64,000 bases of DNA from an uncultured Pelagibacteraceae bacterium. GTDB taxonomy: Bacteria; Pseudomonadota; Alphaproteobacteria; Pelagibacterales; Pelagibacteraceae. The notes under the pieces were generated by a model that did not search any database, was not told the origin of the DNA, and was given only the letters and a program-made list of their open reading frames with translations. Where the stretch lies: NCBI GenBank assembly GCA_902513955.1, contig CABXOW010000003.1:1-64000 (forward strand), in the 5' to 3' direction. Below, piece by piece: positions 1 to 9,709 of the stretch. Within the stretch, counting starts at the first letter, position 1; the number at the start of each line of letters is the position of its first letter. The position numbers were made by a program, and so were the translations under genes.

Positions 1-383
1 CTATTAAAAACAAATGAATTATTTGTATTTATTTCATTTAAATTTTTTATAAAAAAAATATTTTTATTCTGTTTTAGAGAATTAATTATTTTGTCATAAA
101 ATAAACCACTATCAATTGTTTGATAGGGGCTATTTTTACACTCTAAATATTTTGTATGATCAGGTATATTAATAGTAAAATTATTCCAACTTTTTTTAAC
201 ACAATCCTCAAAGTTATGAGGAAAAATTTTCCAGAAAGACCAGGTCTTATCTTTTGTATAATTATCTCTTGGCTCAATTATAGCTAAAGTTTTATCCTTT
301 AATTTCTGGTGGAGATTTAATTCATAGGCTAGGGATAGACCCGCACATCCACCTCCAATAATTATATAGTCAAATTCTTTCAT
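1..383 (-). CDS. crtY: Lycopene cyclase-like FAD protein (C-terminal part cut by window edge)
   Basis: Minus-strand reading from ATG at 383 gives MKEFDYIIIGGGCAGLSLAYELNLHQKL..., a Rossmann GxGxxG flavoprotein start; adjacent to crtB and crtI. Confidence 0.75.
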   Translation of the reverse strand, partial: MKEFDYIIIGGGCAGLSLAYELNLHQKLKDKTLAIIEPRDNYTKDKTWSFWKIFPHNFEDCVKKSWNNFTINIPDHTKYLECKNSPYQTIDSGLFYDKIINSLKQNKNIFFIKNLNEINTNNSFVFN

Positions 384-1221
384 CTAAATTTATTTCTTCA
401 CTAATTAAAGAATGATTATGTTGAATATCATCATCACTTTTGTTAATCAAAAATAATTTAATTAGATCAAATATTGAATAAATAGTTTCAATTATTTTTT
501 CAATATTAGTTACATAAATTTTACCTGATTTTTTATAATTTTCTAAATTTTGTTTGTTTAGAATTTTATAACCAATTTTTCTATAAACTCTTCTTGCAAC
601 TAAAATAGCAAAACGAAAAGTAAAAGGAATTTCTTTGATTGAATAGAATGAATTTTCATAATAACTTTCAGAAAGTTTTATAGTAGATCTTATTTCTTCA
701 AAATTTAGATTTATGTAAGATCTTCCAAAATTAAGATCCTCAACAACATCCCTAGATATATTTGTTAGTTGCATAGCAATACCAAGATCAATTGCTGATT
801 TTAACGAGTTTTTTTTATTTACTCTTAAAATTTTAGCCATCATTAAGCCAACAGTTCCTGCTACCCTATAGGAGTAAAGCAACAAATCCTTTTTTTTATT
901 TAGTTTTATATTTTTTTGAATATCAGAATTTATTCCATCCAATAAATCATGAACGACTTTTAAGGGAATATTAAACTCATTTATGAGTTGCCACATATTT
1001 TTAATAATAGGATCATTAAATTTTTGATTATTAAAATTAGTTTGAAAATCTAAAAATTTTATTTTTTTTATCTCGATAGTTTCATCGCTGTCTGCAATAT
1101 TGTCAGCAACTCTGCAAAAATCATATAAAGCTGAACATTTTAAATAAGTTTGTTTTGGTAAGAAAAAACCTGCCCAATTAAATGATTTTGCGTATATCGA
1201 TAAATAATTCTGATCAGTCAT
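370..1221 (-). CDS. crtB: Phytoene synthase (squalene/phytoene synthase family)
   Basis: DxxxD-type motifs (RVADNIADSDE; NISRDVVEDL) and position in a crt cluster. Confidence 0.9.
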   Translation of the reverse strand: MTDQNYLSIYAKSFNWAGFFLPKQTYLKCSALYDFCRVADNIADSDETIEIKKIKFLDFQTNFNNQKFNDPIIKNMWQLINEFNIPLKVVHDLLDGINSDIQKNIKLNKKKDLLLYSYRVAGTVGLMMAKILRVNKKNSLKSAIDLGIAMQLTNISRDVVEDLNFGRSYINLNFEEIRSTIKLSESYYENSFYSIKEIPFTFRFAILVARRVYRKIGYKILNKQNLENYKKSGKIYVTNIEKIIETIYSIFDLIKLFLINKSDDDIQHNHSLISEEINLDERI

Positions 1222-2681
1222 TATATGATTTTATCTAATACCTTAGCAGAAGATAACACACCTGGCACTCCAGCACCAGGATGGGTTCCTGCCCCAACAA
1301 AGTAAAGACCATCATATATCTCTGATTTATTATGAAATCTAAAATAGGCTGATTGAGTAAATTTTGGCTGGATAGAAAAACCAGAACCATATTTAGTATT
1401 CAAATCTTTTTCAAAGTAATCTGGTGTAAGGTAAAAATCTTCTACAATATTTTCTCTTAGATTAGGCATTAAATCTTTTTCCATTTTATCTATCACTAAT
1501 TTTTTTATTTTTTTACCCTCAATATCCCAATCAATTTTTGATTGGTTATTAGGGACCGGGACCAACACATAAAAACAGTCGTTACCTTCAGGAGCCATTG
1601 ACTTGTCAGTCGCTGTTGGCCTATGAAGATAATAGCTAATATCTTCATTTAATTTTTTTTTATCAAATATATCATCTAGATGTTCTTTATATTTATTGCC
1701 AAACTTTATTGTGTGATGTTCAACGTTCTCATAAATTTTTTTTGTTCCAAAATAATATACAAACAACCCCATAGAATATTCCATACGATTTTTTTTCCAA
1801 TTAAATAGGAGTGAATTATTGTTATTTTGACTCAATAATTTTTCATAAACAGCAGGTGGATCTGCATTACAAATCACATTATCTGCATCTATATCGATTT
1901 GATTATTTATTTGGACGCCAGAAATTTTATTATTCTTTGAAATTATTTTGGTAACTTCGCTTTCTTTTAATATCTTTATTCCAACCTCATTCATCAGTTT
2001 TTCGTAACCTTTTATTATATTTCCAGTTCCACCCATCGAGTAATGTATCCCCCATTTTTTTTCTAAGTACAAAATTAGTCCATAAATAGAAGTTGTTGAA
2101 AAAGGGTTTCCGCCAACTAAAAGAGGGTGCATACTTAACATTCTTCTTAATTTTTCACTCTTAATATATGAAGAAACTAGGGAATAGACAGATTTATAGC
2201 TTTTAAGTTTTAAAAGTGCAGGTAATTGTTTCATCATTACAAATGGTTTATCAAAAGGCACATTTGCAAGTTCTGTAAAACCTTTATCAAAAATTTTTTT
2301 TGTAAACTTTACTAATCTTTCATAACCTTTTACATCCTCAATGCTTATTTTTTCAATTTGATTTTTCATTTCAATCTCATTTCCAGAGTAATCAAATTTT
2401 GTTTTATCCTCAAAAATGAATTGGTACCAAATTTTAAGTGGAGTAAGTTTAATGTAATCCTTAGGATTTTTTTTAAACAAATCAAACAACTCGTCAATTA
2501 AATAAGGTGCTGTAATAACAGTTGGTCCACCATCAAAGGTAAAACCATTTTTTTTAAAAACCCTTGCTCTTCCACCTAAATCAGGATGTTTCTCTAACAG
2601 TGTTACTTTGTGACCTTTAGCTCTTAGCCTTAGAGCTGCTGCAATTCCTCCAAAACCAGATCCAATAACTATAGAATTCAT
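1221..2681 (-). CDS. crtI: Phytoene desaturase
   Basis: N-terminal IVIGSGFGGIAAALRL FAD motif and C-terminal GLYFVGAGTHPGAGVPGV signature. Confidence 0.93.
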   Translation of the reverse strand: MNSIVIGSGFGGIAAALRLRAKGHKVTLLEKHPDLGGRARVFKKNGFTFDGGPTVITAPYLIDELFDLFKKNPKDYIKLTPLKIWYQFIFEDKTKFDYSGNEIEMKNQIEKISIEDVKGYERLVKFTKKIFDKGFTELANVPFDKPFVMMKQLPALLKLKSYKSVYSLVSSYIKSEKLRRMLSMHPLLVGGNPFSTTSIYGLILYLEKKWGIHYSMGGTGNIIKGYEKLMNEVGIKILKESEVTKIISKNNKISGVQINNQIDIDADNVICNADPPAVYEKLLSQNNNNSLLFNWKKNRMEYSMGLFVYYFGTKKIYENVEHHTIKFGNKYKEHLDDIFDKKKLNEDISYYLHRPTATDKSMAPEGNDCFYVLVPVPNNQSKIDWDIEGKKIKKLVIDKMEKDLMPNLRENIVEDFYLTPDYFEKDLNTKYGSGFSIQPKFTQSAYFRFHNKSEIYDGLYFVGAGTHPGAGVPGVLSSAKVLDKII

Positions 2682-2720
2682 TTTAATAATTTATAGTTTT
2701 TTTAAAAAAATGTAAGAATA

Positions 2721-3251
2721 TTATGAGTTAATCTTTTTTAACTCTTCTTTAGTTTCGTCTAAGTTTTTTTGAAATACTGCATCAAGTTTAGATTTATTAA
2801 CAGAAGTCGTAATAATTTTTTTAACTGAGTCTACTGCAATTTTAATCGACGCATCTTTAATTTCTTTAATTGCCGCTTCCTTCATTTGACTTATTTTATT
2901 TTCAGTTAAATTTTTTTTAATTTCTGAAGATTTGTGAAATTTATCATTTAGTTCAATAATTAACTTGTCTGAGTCTTTTCTAGCCTCATCTAGAATTTCA
3001 TTACTAACTGATTGTGCTGTATCTAATTTATTTTGTGCATTATCAAGTAATTTCTTTGCTTCAGTTCTTAATTTTTCACTTTCATCAATTTCATTTTTGA
3101 TATCAGAAATCATTTTATCTAACATCTCAGTGACTTTTTGAGGAATCTTTAGATAAATTAAGGCTCCAAAAAAAATAACAAAAGAAACTGCTACCCAAAA
3201 AGTTGCATCAATTGCCATAATATTTGTCTCCATTTCTTTTAGATAAATCAT
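2721..3251 (-). CDS. atpF: F0F1 ATP synthase subunit B (true start may be the internal MAIDATFW)
   Basis: Single TM plus long charged helix; in b-b'-c-a order. Confidence 0.85.
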   Translation of the reverse strand: MIYLKEMETNIMAIDATFWVAVSFVIFFGALIYLKIPQKVTEMLDKMISDIKNEIDESEKLRTEAKKLLDNAQNKLDTAQSVSNEILDEARKDSDKLIIELNDKFHKSSEIKKNLTENKISQMKEAAIKEIKDASIKIAVDSVKKIITTSVNKSKLDAVFQKNLDETKEELKKINS

Positions 3252-3801
3252 CTACAATTGCTGAAATACTACTGTTGTTTACTTCGGTACCAATAAGTTT
3301 TTGTATCAATTCTGATGAAGTCTCTATTGCTATCTTGTTGATTTTCTCAGCTGCACCATTCTGTAATACTTTTATTTCTTGTTCTGCCTTAATAATTTCA
3401 TCATCAATCTGCTTATCCAAAACTTCTTTTTTTGCATTAATATCTTTTAAAGCTTTTTCTCTTGCTTGATTAAAAATGTTTTTAGCTTCTAGCTTGTTTT
3501 TTAAAACGATTTCTTCATATTCCTTAAGCTTCTCTTCACTATTCTCTCTTTGTTTCTCCGCAGCCTCAATATTTTCTAAAATTTGAGATTTTCGAGACTC
3601 TAAGTTTTTGCTAATTTTAGGAAGTATTAATTTTGATAAAATTATATACAGAATCCCAAAAGTTAGAGTTAACCAAAAAATCTGTGAAATCCAAAATTCA
3701 GGATTTAATTGAGGCATACCCCCGCTTTCAGTTGCAAAAGCTTCCAAAGAAAAAAGGAAGCTAAAAAATATCGACTGAAAATATATTTTTTTAATCATCA
3801 A
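3208..3801 (-). CDS. F0F1 ATP synthase subunit B'
   Basis: GGMPQLNPEFWISQIFWLTLTFGILYIILSKLILPKI signature of b'; adjacent to atpE. Confidence 0.87.
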   Translation of the reverse strand: MMIKKIYFQSIFFSFLFSLEAFATESGGMPQLNPEFWISQIFWLTLTFGILYIILSKLILPKISKNLESRKSQILENIEAAEKQRENSEEKLKEYEEIVLKNKLEAKNIFNQAREKALKDINAKKEVLDKQIDDEIIKAEQEIKVLQNGAAEKINKIAIETSSELIQKLIGTEVNNSSISAIVDDLSKRNGDKYYGN

Positions 3802-3803
3802 AT

Positions 3804-4031
3804 TTAAAATGCAAATAGAATGATTAATGCAACTACTAATCCAAACAATCCTGTTGCTTCTGCAAGTGCAAAACCTAAAAGTAAATTAGGAAATTGTTTT
3901 TGTGCTGCTGATGGATTTCTCATTGCACCAGATAAATAATTTCCAAAAATTATTCCAATACCAACACCGGCACCAGCCAAAGCTATTGCCGCTAATCCTG
4001 CTCCGATCATTTTTGCTGCTTCTAATTCCAT
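3804..4031 (-). CDS. atpE: F0F1 ATP synthase subunit C
   Basis: 75 aa two-TM hairpin with GAGVGIGIIFGN and conserved acidic residue in ALAEATGLFGL. Confidence 0.95.
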   Translation of the reverse strand: MELEAAKMIGAGLAAIALAGAGVGIGIIFGNYLSGAMRNPSAAQKQFPNLLLGFALAEATGLFGLVVALIILFAF

Positions 4032-4049
4032 TATATCCTCCTATGTTAA

Positions 4050-4784
4050 TTAATGGTGTAAATTTAATGCATCATTTAAATAGATGCAGGTTAAGATTGC
4101 AAAAACATATGCTTGAAGAAAAGCAACTAATATCTCCAAACCTGTTAATGCAACCGAAAAACTCAGTGGAAGCCATCCACCAACTATTCCAAGACTTATT
4201 ACAAAGCCTCCGAAAACTTTCATCATAGTATGACCTGCCATCATATTGGCAAATAATCTAACAGATAAGCTAATAGGTCTGCTCAAATAAGAAATAATTT
4301 CTATTACTACAATTAATGGAAGTAGAACTGCGGGCACCCCGCTGGGAACAAATAATTTTAAATATCCAAAGCCATGTTTAATAAAACCAATAACTGTTAC
4401 TCCAATAAAAATAAATGAAGCTAATATAAATGTTACTATTATATGACTAGTTACTGTAAATGTGTAAGGGATCATTCCAAACATGTTGCAAAAAAGCACA
4501 AACATAAAAAGTGAAAAAATAAATGCAAAATAAGGTTTTGCTTTTGATCCCGCGGTATCACTAATCATTTTTGATACAAATGTATAACTAAGTTCTGCCA
4601 AGAGCTGAATTTTATTTGGTATTAATGAGTTTTTTTTTGATCCGAGATTAAAAATTAATAGAATTGCAAGTGAACTAATAATCATAAACAAACTTGCATT
4701 TGTAAATGAAATATCAAATGTGCCAATTTTAATTTCTGGTCCAATTCTGTGCACATTGAATTGGGTCATTGGATTTGATGCCAT
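4050..4784 (-). CDS. atpB: F0F1 ATP synthase subunit A
   Basis: SLSVRLFANMMAGH motif, multi-TM. Confidence 0.95.
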   Translation of the reverse strand: MASNPMTQFNVHRIGPEIKIGTFDISFTNASLFMIISSLAILLIFNLGSKKNSLIPNKIQLLAELSYTFVSKMISDTAGSKAKPYFAFIFSLFMFVLFCNMFGMIPYTFTVTSHIIVTFILASFIFIGVTVIGFIKHGFGYLKLFVPSGVPAVLLPLIVVIEIISYLSRPISLSVRLFANMMAGHTMMKVFGGFVISLGIVGGWLPLSFSVALTGLEILVAFLQAYVFAILTCIYLNDALNLHH

Positions 4785-4794
4785 AAAATTTTAT

Positions 4795-5070
4795 CTATTT
4801 TTGCATATTTTTTGCAGATCTAATTACGTTGGTTATTCCAGCAACCACACCCACAAAAAAAAATATTAATATAAACCAGGGTTTAGTACCAAAGGTCTTG
4901 TCAAAAATAAACCCAATAATTGTCCCAACTGCTACTGCAGCGACCAATTCTGTGCTTAATTTGAAGGCCGTTCCAATAGAAGAGGGGTTATCATTTTTAT
5001 TATGAAGGTTTTTCTTTGAAATCCTCTTTTTTGCAATCTCTAAGCGAGTTTTAAACTGATCTTTAGGCAT
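4795..5070 (-). CDS. atpI: AtpI-like ATP synthase accessory membrane protein
   Basis: Two TM segments, upstream of atpB. Confidence 0.75.
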   Translation of the reverse strand: MPKDQFKTRLEIAKKRISKKNLHNKNDNPSSIGTAFKLSTELVAAVAVGTIIGFIFDKTFGTKPWFILIFFFVGVVAGITNVIRSAKNMQK

Positions 5071-5079
5071 TTATATTCT

Positions 5080-7653
5080 TTAAGCAACCATACCCTCTGC
5101 TTTTTGTAAATCAACAGCAACTAGTTGGCTGATGCCTTTTTCAGGCATTGTGACCCCGTAAAGTCTATTCATTTTAGACATTGTTAGAGCATGGTGAGTT
5201 ACAATAATAAATTTTGTATTAGTGATCTTTATTAACTCTTCAAGGAGGCTACAAAATCGAGTTACATTTGCATCATCAAGTGGTGCATCAACTTCATCCA
5301 ACACACAAATTGGTGAAGGGTTGGTTAAAAAAACAGCAAAAATTAAAGATAGAGCTGTGAGTGCTTGCTCGCCACCCGATAATAAAGTTATTGATTGAAG
5401 TCTTTTACCAGGAGGACTGACTAACATTTCAAGTCCTGCCTCAAGAGGATCATCTGAGTCAACTAATTCTAGTTTGGCATTTCCACCGTTAAAAAGTTTT
5501 GTATAAACTTCATTAAATTTTCTATTAACTTTTTCAAATGCCTCAATTAGCCTTTCTCTACCTTTTTGGTTTAGCTCATTAATACTATCTTTTAGTTTAA
5601 TTATTGCTGTAACCAGATCTGAACGATCTTGTTCCATTTTTTTTATTTCTTCTTTGTATTTGTTAGTTTCTTCATCTGCTTTTAAGTTAACTGATCCCAA
5701 TCTTTCTCTTTCTTGTTTTTTTTTATCCAAGGAATCTTCCTGATCCACTGGATTAGGTAGTTCTTCAATACCATTTAGGTTTGAATTTTCTAAAATATTT
5801 TCTTCAGATAAATTAAGTTCTGAATTTATTCTATCTAGTAAATCACTTTTTCTCTTTTGTAGACCTTCAATAGTTGCTCCAGAACTTGCTTTTCTTTCTC
5901 TAATTTGAATTGATTGTTCTTGAATTTCATTCAATTGATACCTTAAGTTTTCTATTTGTTTATCAGTTTCATCAATAACAGAGTCGATATCAATTTTTTC
6001 TTTATCTGATATTCTTAAGTTTTCTGAAATTTGACCTTTTCTTTCAGCTTGAACTTTAGGTTGATTATCTAATTCTCTTAATTGAGCTAAAAGTTTATTT
6101 TTTCGTTCAATTAATTCAGTCACCATTTTTTCTGAATTTGATAACAAATTTTTCCAACTTTCAATTTCAGTTTCAATAGTCTTAATTCTCTCATTACGTT
6201 TAATAGACTCATTTTTGATTGATTGATTTTTGCTATATGCTTCAGCATATTTTTCTTGAAGTAGTTTTATATTTTGTGACTTCTCGTTTACATTTAATAA
6301 TTCTTGTCTACTTTTTTCATTTTTTAAATCATTTAAAAAGTTATCAAGCTCGATATTACATCTATCTAGCAACGTAACAGCTTGATTGATTTCATTGCTA
6401 TCAATCAATTCTTTGACTCTATTTATAGAGTTTTTAACATTTTTGATTGGCCCTAAACTTGTATTTATAGATCCTTCAGCAATATTATTTACGATTTCAT
6501 CTACAGCTTCATGTTCTTTTTTTAGTTCTCTTTTAGCATTTTCTAAATCTTCATTAGATAGTTTTTCAGTCTCAAAATATTTTGAGTCTACCTCTATAAG
6601 GTCTGCTTTTTCTTTTTTAAGTCTTTTTTCGTTAGAATTTGCATCTATTACAATTCCCCTTTCTCTGTTGATATCTTCATCAATAGTTCTTGCCGATTTA
6701 TTAATAGTCTCTATCTCATCTTGTATTCTAGTGTTTTCTTCATCCAAATTTTGCAACTCAAGATTAAGTCTTTGTATTCTAGATAAGTTTTCAATATTTT
6801 TTTCTCGTAGTGGAGAAACTTTATCTGTTGCTGTTTTGATTAAATTTTCAAGTTCAGCTATTTTATTGTTAAAACCTTCTACTTCGCCTCCTGCTTCATT
6901 ATTGATCTCATTTTCAATTTTTATCTCTTTATCAATCTCTAATAATTTTAAGTAATATAAGCCAGCTTCAATTTTTTTTATTTCCTCGGAAATTAATTTA
7001 TATTTTGTAGCTTCCTCAGCTTGTTTTTGGAGGTTGGCAAGTTGTTTTTCTTGTTGTCTTCGCAATTCATCCGCTCTTGTAAGATTATTTTCTGCAGCTC
7101 CCAATCTTAGTTCGGCCTCATGTCTTCTAACATGTAAGCCTGAAATTCCAGCAGCTTCCTCTAAAATAGCTCTTCTGTCTGTTGGCTTTGCAGTTACTAA
7201 TGCACCAATACGTCCTTGACTAATCATAGAAGGAGAATGCGCGCCAGTCGATAAATCTGCAAAAAACATTTGTGCATCTCTTGCTCTTACCTCTTTATCG
7301 TTAATATAAAATTTAGAGCCTTTATCTTTTTCTATTTTTCTTCTAACGTTAATTTGATCAAGTTCACGGTATTGAACTGGTCCTTCATTATTTTTATTTT
7401 CTACTTCGATTGAAACTTCTGCAATATTTTTAGAAGCTTTATTTGATGTTCCAGAAAAGATTACATCTTCCATTCCCGATCCACGCATACTTTTAGCTGA
7501 TGTTTCCCCCATGACCCATCTTAAAGATTCAACAATGTTTGATTTACCACATCCATTAGGCCCAACAATTCCAGTAAGACCTTCTTCAATTAAGAAATTT
7601 GCCTTATCAGCAAAAGATTTAAATCCATTTAATTGGATTTTTTTAAACTCCAT
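5080..7653 (-). CDS. smc: Chromosome segregation protein SMC (short form)
   Basis: N-terminal KSFADKANFLIEEGLTGIVGPNGCGKSNIVESLRWVMGE; C-terminal LLSGGEQALTALSLIFAVF and VLDEVDAPLDD. Confidence 0.92.
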   Translation of the reverse strand: MEFKKIQLNGFKSFADKANFLIEEGLTGIVGPNGCGKSNIVESLRWVMGETSAKSMRGSGMEDVIFSGTSNKASKNIAEVSIEVENKNNEGPVQYRELDQINVRRKIEKDKGSKFYINDKEVRARDAQMFFADLSTGAHSPSMISQGRIGALVTAKPTDRRAILEEAAGISGLHVRRHEAELRLGAAENNLTRADELRRQQEKQLANLQKQAEEATKYKLISEEIKKIEAGLYYLKLLEIDKEIKIENEINNEAGGEVEGFNNKIAELENLIKTATDKVSPLREKNIENLSRIQRLNLELQNLDEENTRIQDEIETINKSARTIDEDINRERGIVIDANSNEKRLKKEKADLIEVDSKYFETEKLSNEDLENAKRELKKEHEAVDEIVNNIAEGSINTSLGPIKNVKNSINRVKELIDSNEINQAVTLLDRCNIELDNFLNDLKNEKSRQELLNVNEKSQNIKLLQEKYAEAYSKNQSIKNESIKRNERIKTIETEIESWKNLLSNSEKMVTELIERKNKLLAQLRELDNQPKVQAERKGQISENLRISDKEKIDIDSVIDETDKQIENLRYQLNEIQEQSIQIRERKASSGATIEGLQKRKSDLLDRINSELNLSEENILENSNLNGIEELPNPVDQEDSLDKKKQERERLGSVNLKADEETNKYKEEIKKMEQDRSDLVTAIIKLKDSINELNQKGRERLIEAFEKVNRKFNEVYTKLFNGGNAKLELVDSDDPLEAGLEMLVSPPGKRLQSITLLSGGEQALTALSLIFAVFLTNPSPICVLDEVDAPLDDANVTRFCSLLEELIKITNTKFIIVTHHALTMSKMNRLYGVTMPEKGISQLVAVDLQKAEGMVA

Positions 7654-7661
7654 GTATTAAC

Positions 7662-8240
7662 TTATATCAGTTTTTCTAGAGCTTTTTTTAAATTTTTGTA
7701 ATTAAGAGTTTTTTCGAACTTTTCATTATTGATTATTATCGTAGGAGTAGCATTAACCTTGAACTTTTTAACTCCATCGATTCGATCATTTAAAACAAAA
7801 TCTTCAATTTCTTTGTCATTTATACACTTTTCAAAATCAACGTTATAACCTTCGCTAACTAAAAATTTTTGAAGATTTTCATTTGCTTCTTGTACCGAGC
7901 TACCTTTGACCCATTTTTGTTGGTTTGCAAATAAGCTATTTAAAATTTTCGAATCACCATCATTATTACATTGCGAAACTTTTGAGGCATTGAAGCCTGC
8001 TATATCTAAGGGAAAGTGTCTAAATTCGATTTTAGCTATACCAGTATCAAGATATTCTTTTTTTAGTTCTGGAAATACATCTTTGTGAAAATTTGCACAG
8101 TGACTACAAGTTAAAGACTCAAATGCAATTATAGTTATTTTTGCATCTTTGTTTCCTACAAATATTCTTTTTATTTCTTCCGCATTAATACTTGAGATAG
8201 TGCTAAAAAATATAAGTGTAAAAGTTAAAATTTTTTTCAT
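7662..8240 (-). CDS. DsbA-family thiol:disulfide oxidoreductase
   Basis: Signal peptide, SLTCSHCANFH active site, C-terminal VNATPTIIINN cis-Pro loop. Confidence 0.85.
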   Translation of the reverse strand: MKKILTFTLIFFSTISSINAEEIKRIFVGNKDAKITIIAFESLTCSHCANFHKDVFPELKKEYLDTGIAKIEFRHFPLDIAGFNASKVSQCNNDGDSKILNSLFANQQKWVKGSSVQEANENLQKFLVSEGYNVDFEKCINDKEIEDFVLNDRIDGVKKFKVNATPTIIINNEKFEKTLNYKNLKKALEKLI

Positions 8241-8725
8241 TTTTTTTTAAAGACCTTAGTTAATTCGATAAGTGATTTTTTTATTTTATCATTCTTAACA
8301 TTATTAATTTTATCTTGGTATTTATTAATTGCGACATTTTCTTGTTTTGTTTCAGTTTTAGTAAAAATTTTTTGTTCATCATCAAAACTTATAAATTTAA
8401 GTTTTTCAACCACTGTATAACCGAAAAAGCTATTCATTTTATCCATTATGTCTTTTTTGGAATACTCCATATCAACCTCGTGACCTCTTTTAACCATTAT
8501 TAATAAAGTGCTAACTCCAAACTTATTTGAGTTTTTAAATGTTTTTGGGTAACAAATTTTAAACAAATCCTCACCAACTATATATTTCCAGTTATTTAAA
8601 GTTTCAGAATAAATATGTCCTTTTTTATTTATAATTTTTTTTACATTCTTTGGCAAAGTGTCTTTAAATGATCTTAAACCTTGAATGGTTTTATTTCTCT
8701 GCTTAGTATTATCTTTAAATTGCAT
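8237..8725 (-). CDS. DUF721/DciA-like protein
   Basis: KNVKKIINKKGHIYSETLNNWKYIVGEDLFKICYP resembles the DUF721 family. Confidence 0.6.
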   Translation of the reverse strand: MQFKDNTKQRNKTIQGLRSFKDTLPKNVKKIINKKGHIYSETLNNWKYIVGEDLFKICYPKTFKNSNKFGVSTLLIMVKRGHEVDMEYSKKDIMDKMNSFFGYTVVEKLKFISFDDEQKIFTKTETKQENVAINKYQDKINNVKNDKIKKSLIELTKVFKKK

Positions 8726-9709
8726 ATGAAAGAATTAATAATAACAAATAAAATTCTCAATTGGTACGATATTCATAAAAGAACATTACCTTGGAGAAAA
8801 AAAACTTCCTCCAAAAAAAAGCAATATTATACGTTGGTAAGTGAGTTTATGTTACAACAAACACAAGTTGCAACTGTAATTCCATATTTTAATAGATTTA
8901 TAAAATACATTCCAAACCTAGAAGCTCTTGCTAAATTTAATGATCAAAAATTAATTAAGCTGTGGGAGGGTCTTGGTTATTATTCAAGAGTTAAAAATTT
9001 AAAAAAAACTGCACAAATTGTTACTAAAAATTTTAATAAAAATTTACCTGATAATCTTTTAGACCTTAAGTCACTTCCTGGAATTGGCGATTATACGGCA
9101 AGTGCTATTATGGCTATTGCATTCAATAAACCTATTATTCCTCTAGATGGTAATATTGAAAGAGTTTTGAAAAGATATCTGTACTTAAAGAATGAAAATC
9201 AAATTCAAAAAGATAATTTAGTTAAACAGAAAATAATTTTTGGAACTTCCATAAGAGCTAGCGACTATGCTCAAGCGTTAATGGAATTGGGAGCATTAAT
9301 ATGTAAGCCAACCAACCCTTATTGTGAAAAATGTCCTATCTCAAAAAAATGTAAATCATTTATTAAAAAGGATTTTGCTTTGATTAAATTTAAAAAGGAT
9401 AACAAAGAAAAATATTTTTTGCTTAAGGTTTATAAAAAAGATAATAAATATTTATTAGTTAAAAATAAAAATTTTAATTTTTTGAAAAATTTCAATATTT
9501 TCCCAATGCAAGAATTAATTAAACCCAAAAATTTTAAAAAAAATTTAAATTTTAAAATGTCTAATATGAATATGAATATTAAAATTCAAAATGATAGGAT
9601 GATTAAACCTATGTCATTTTCTTATTGGATTGATCCTAAAAAATTAAAAAACTACACTTTGCCAACTTTTACAAAAAAAATTGTTACATATCTGGAAAAC
9701 CATAGATGA
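8726..9709 (+). CDS. mutY: A/G-specific adenine glycosylase
   Basis: RTLPWR, LMLQQTQVATVIPYF-like, LPGIGDYTASAI HhH motif, Cx6Cx2Cx5C Fe-S cluster (CKPTNPYCEKCPISKKC); start set at ATG 8726. Confidence 0.93.
   Translation: MKELIITNKILNWYDIHKRTLPWRKKTSSKKKQYYTLVSEFMLQQTQVATVIPYFNRFIKYIPNLEALAKFNDQKLIKLWEGLGYYSRVKNLKKTAQIVTKNFNKNLPDNLLDLKSLPGIGDYTASAIMAIAFNKPIIPLDGNIERVLKRYLYLKNENQIQKDNLVKQKIIFGTSIRASDYAQALMELGALICKPTNPYCEKCPISKKCKSFIKKDFALIKFKKDNKEKYFLLKVYKKDNKYLLVKNKNFNFLKNFNIFPMQELIKPKNFKKNLNFKMSNMNMNIKIQNDRMIKPMSFSYWIDPKKLKNYTLPTFTKKIVTYLENHR

Noticed and set aside
3902-4228. Plus-strand ORF antisense to atpE/atpB, and similar antisense ORFs (e.g. 6386, 23439, 59496)
   Set aside because: Antisense to strongly supported genes; low-complexity Ser/Leu/Phe composition typical of AT-rich antisense frames.
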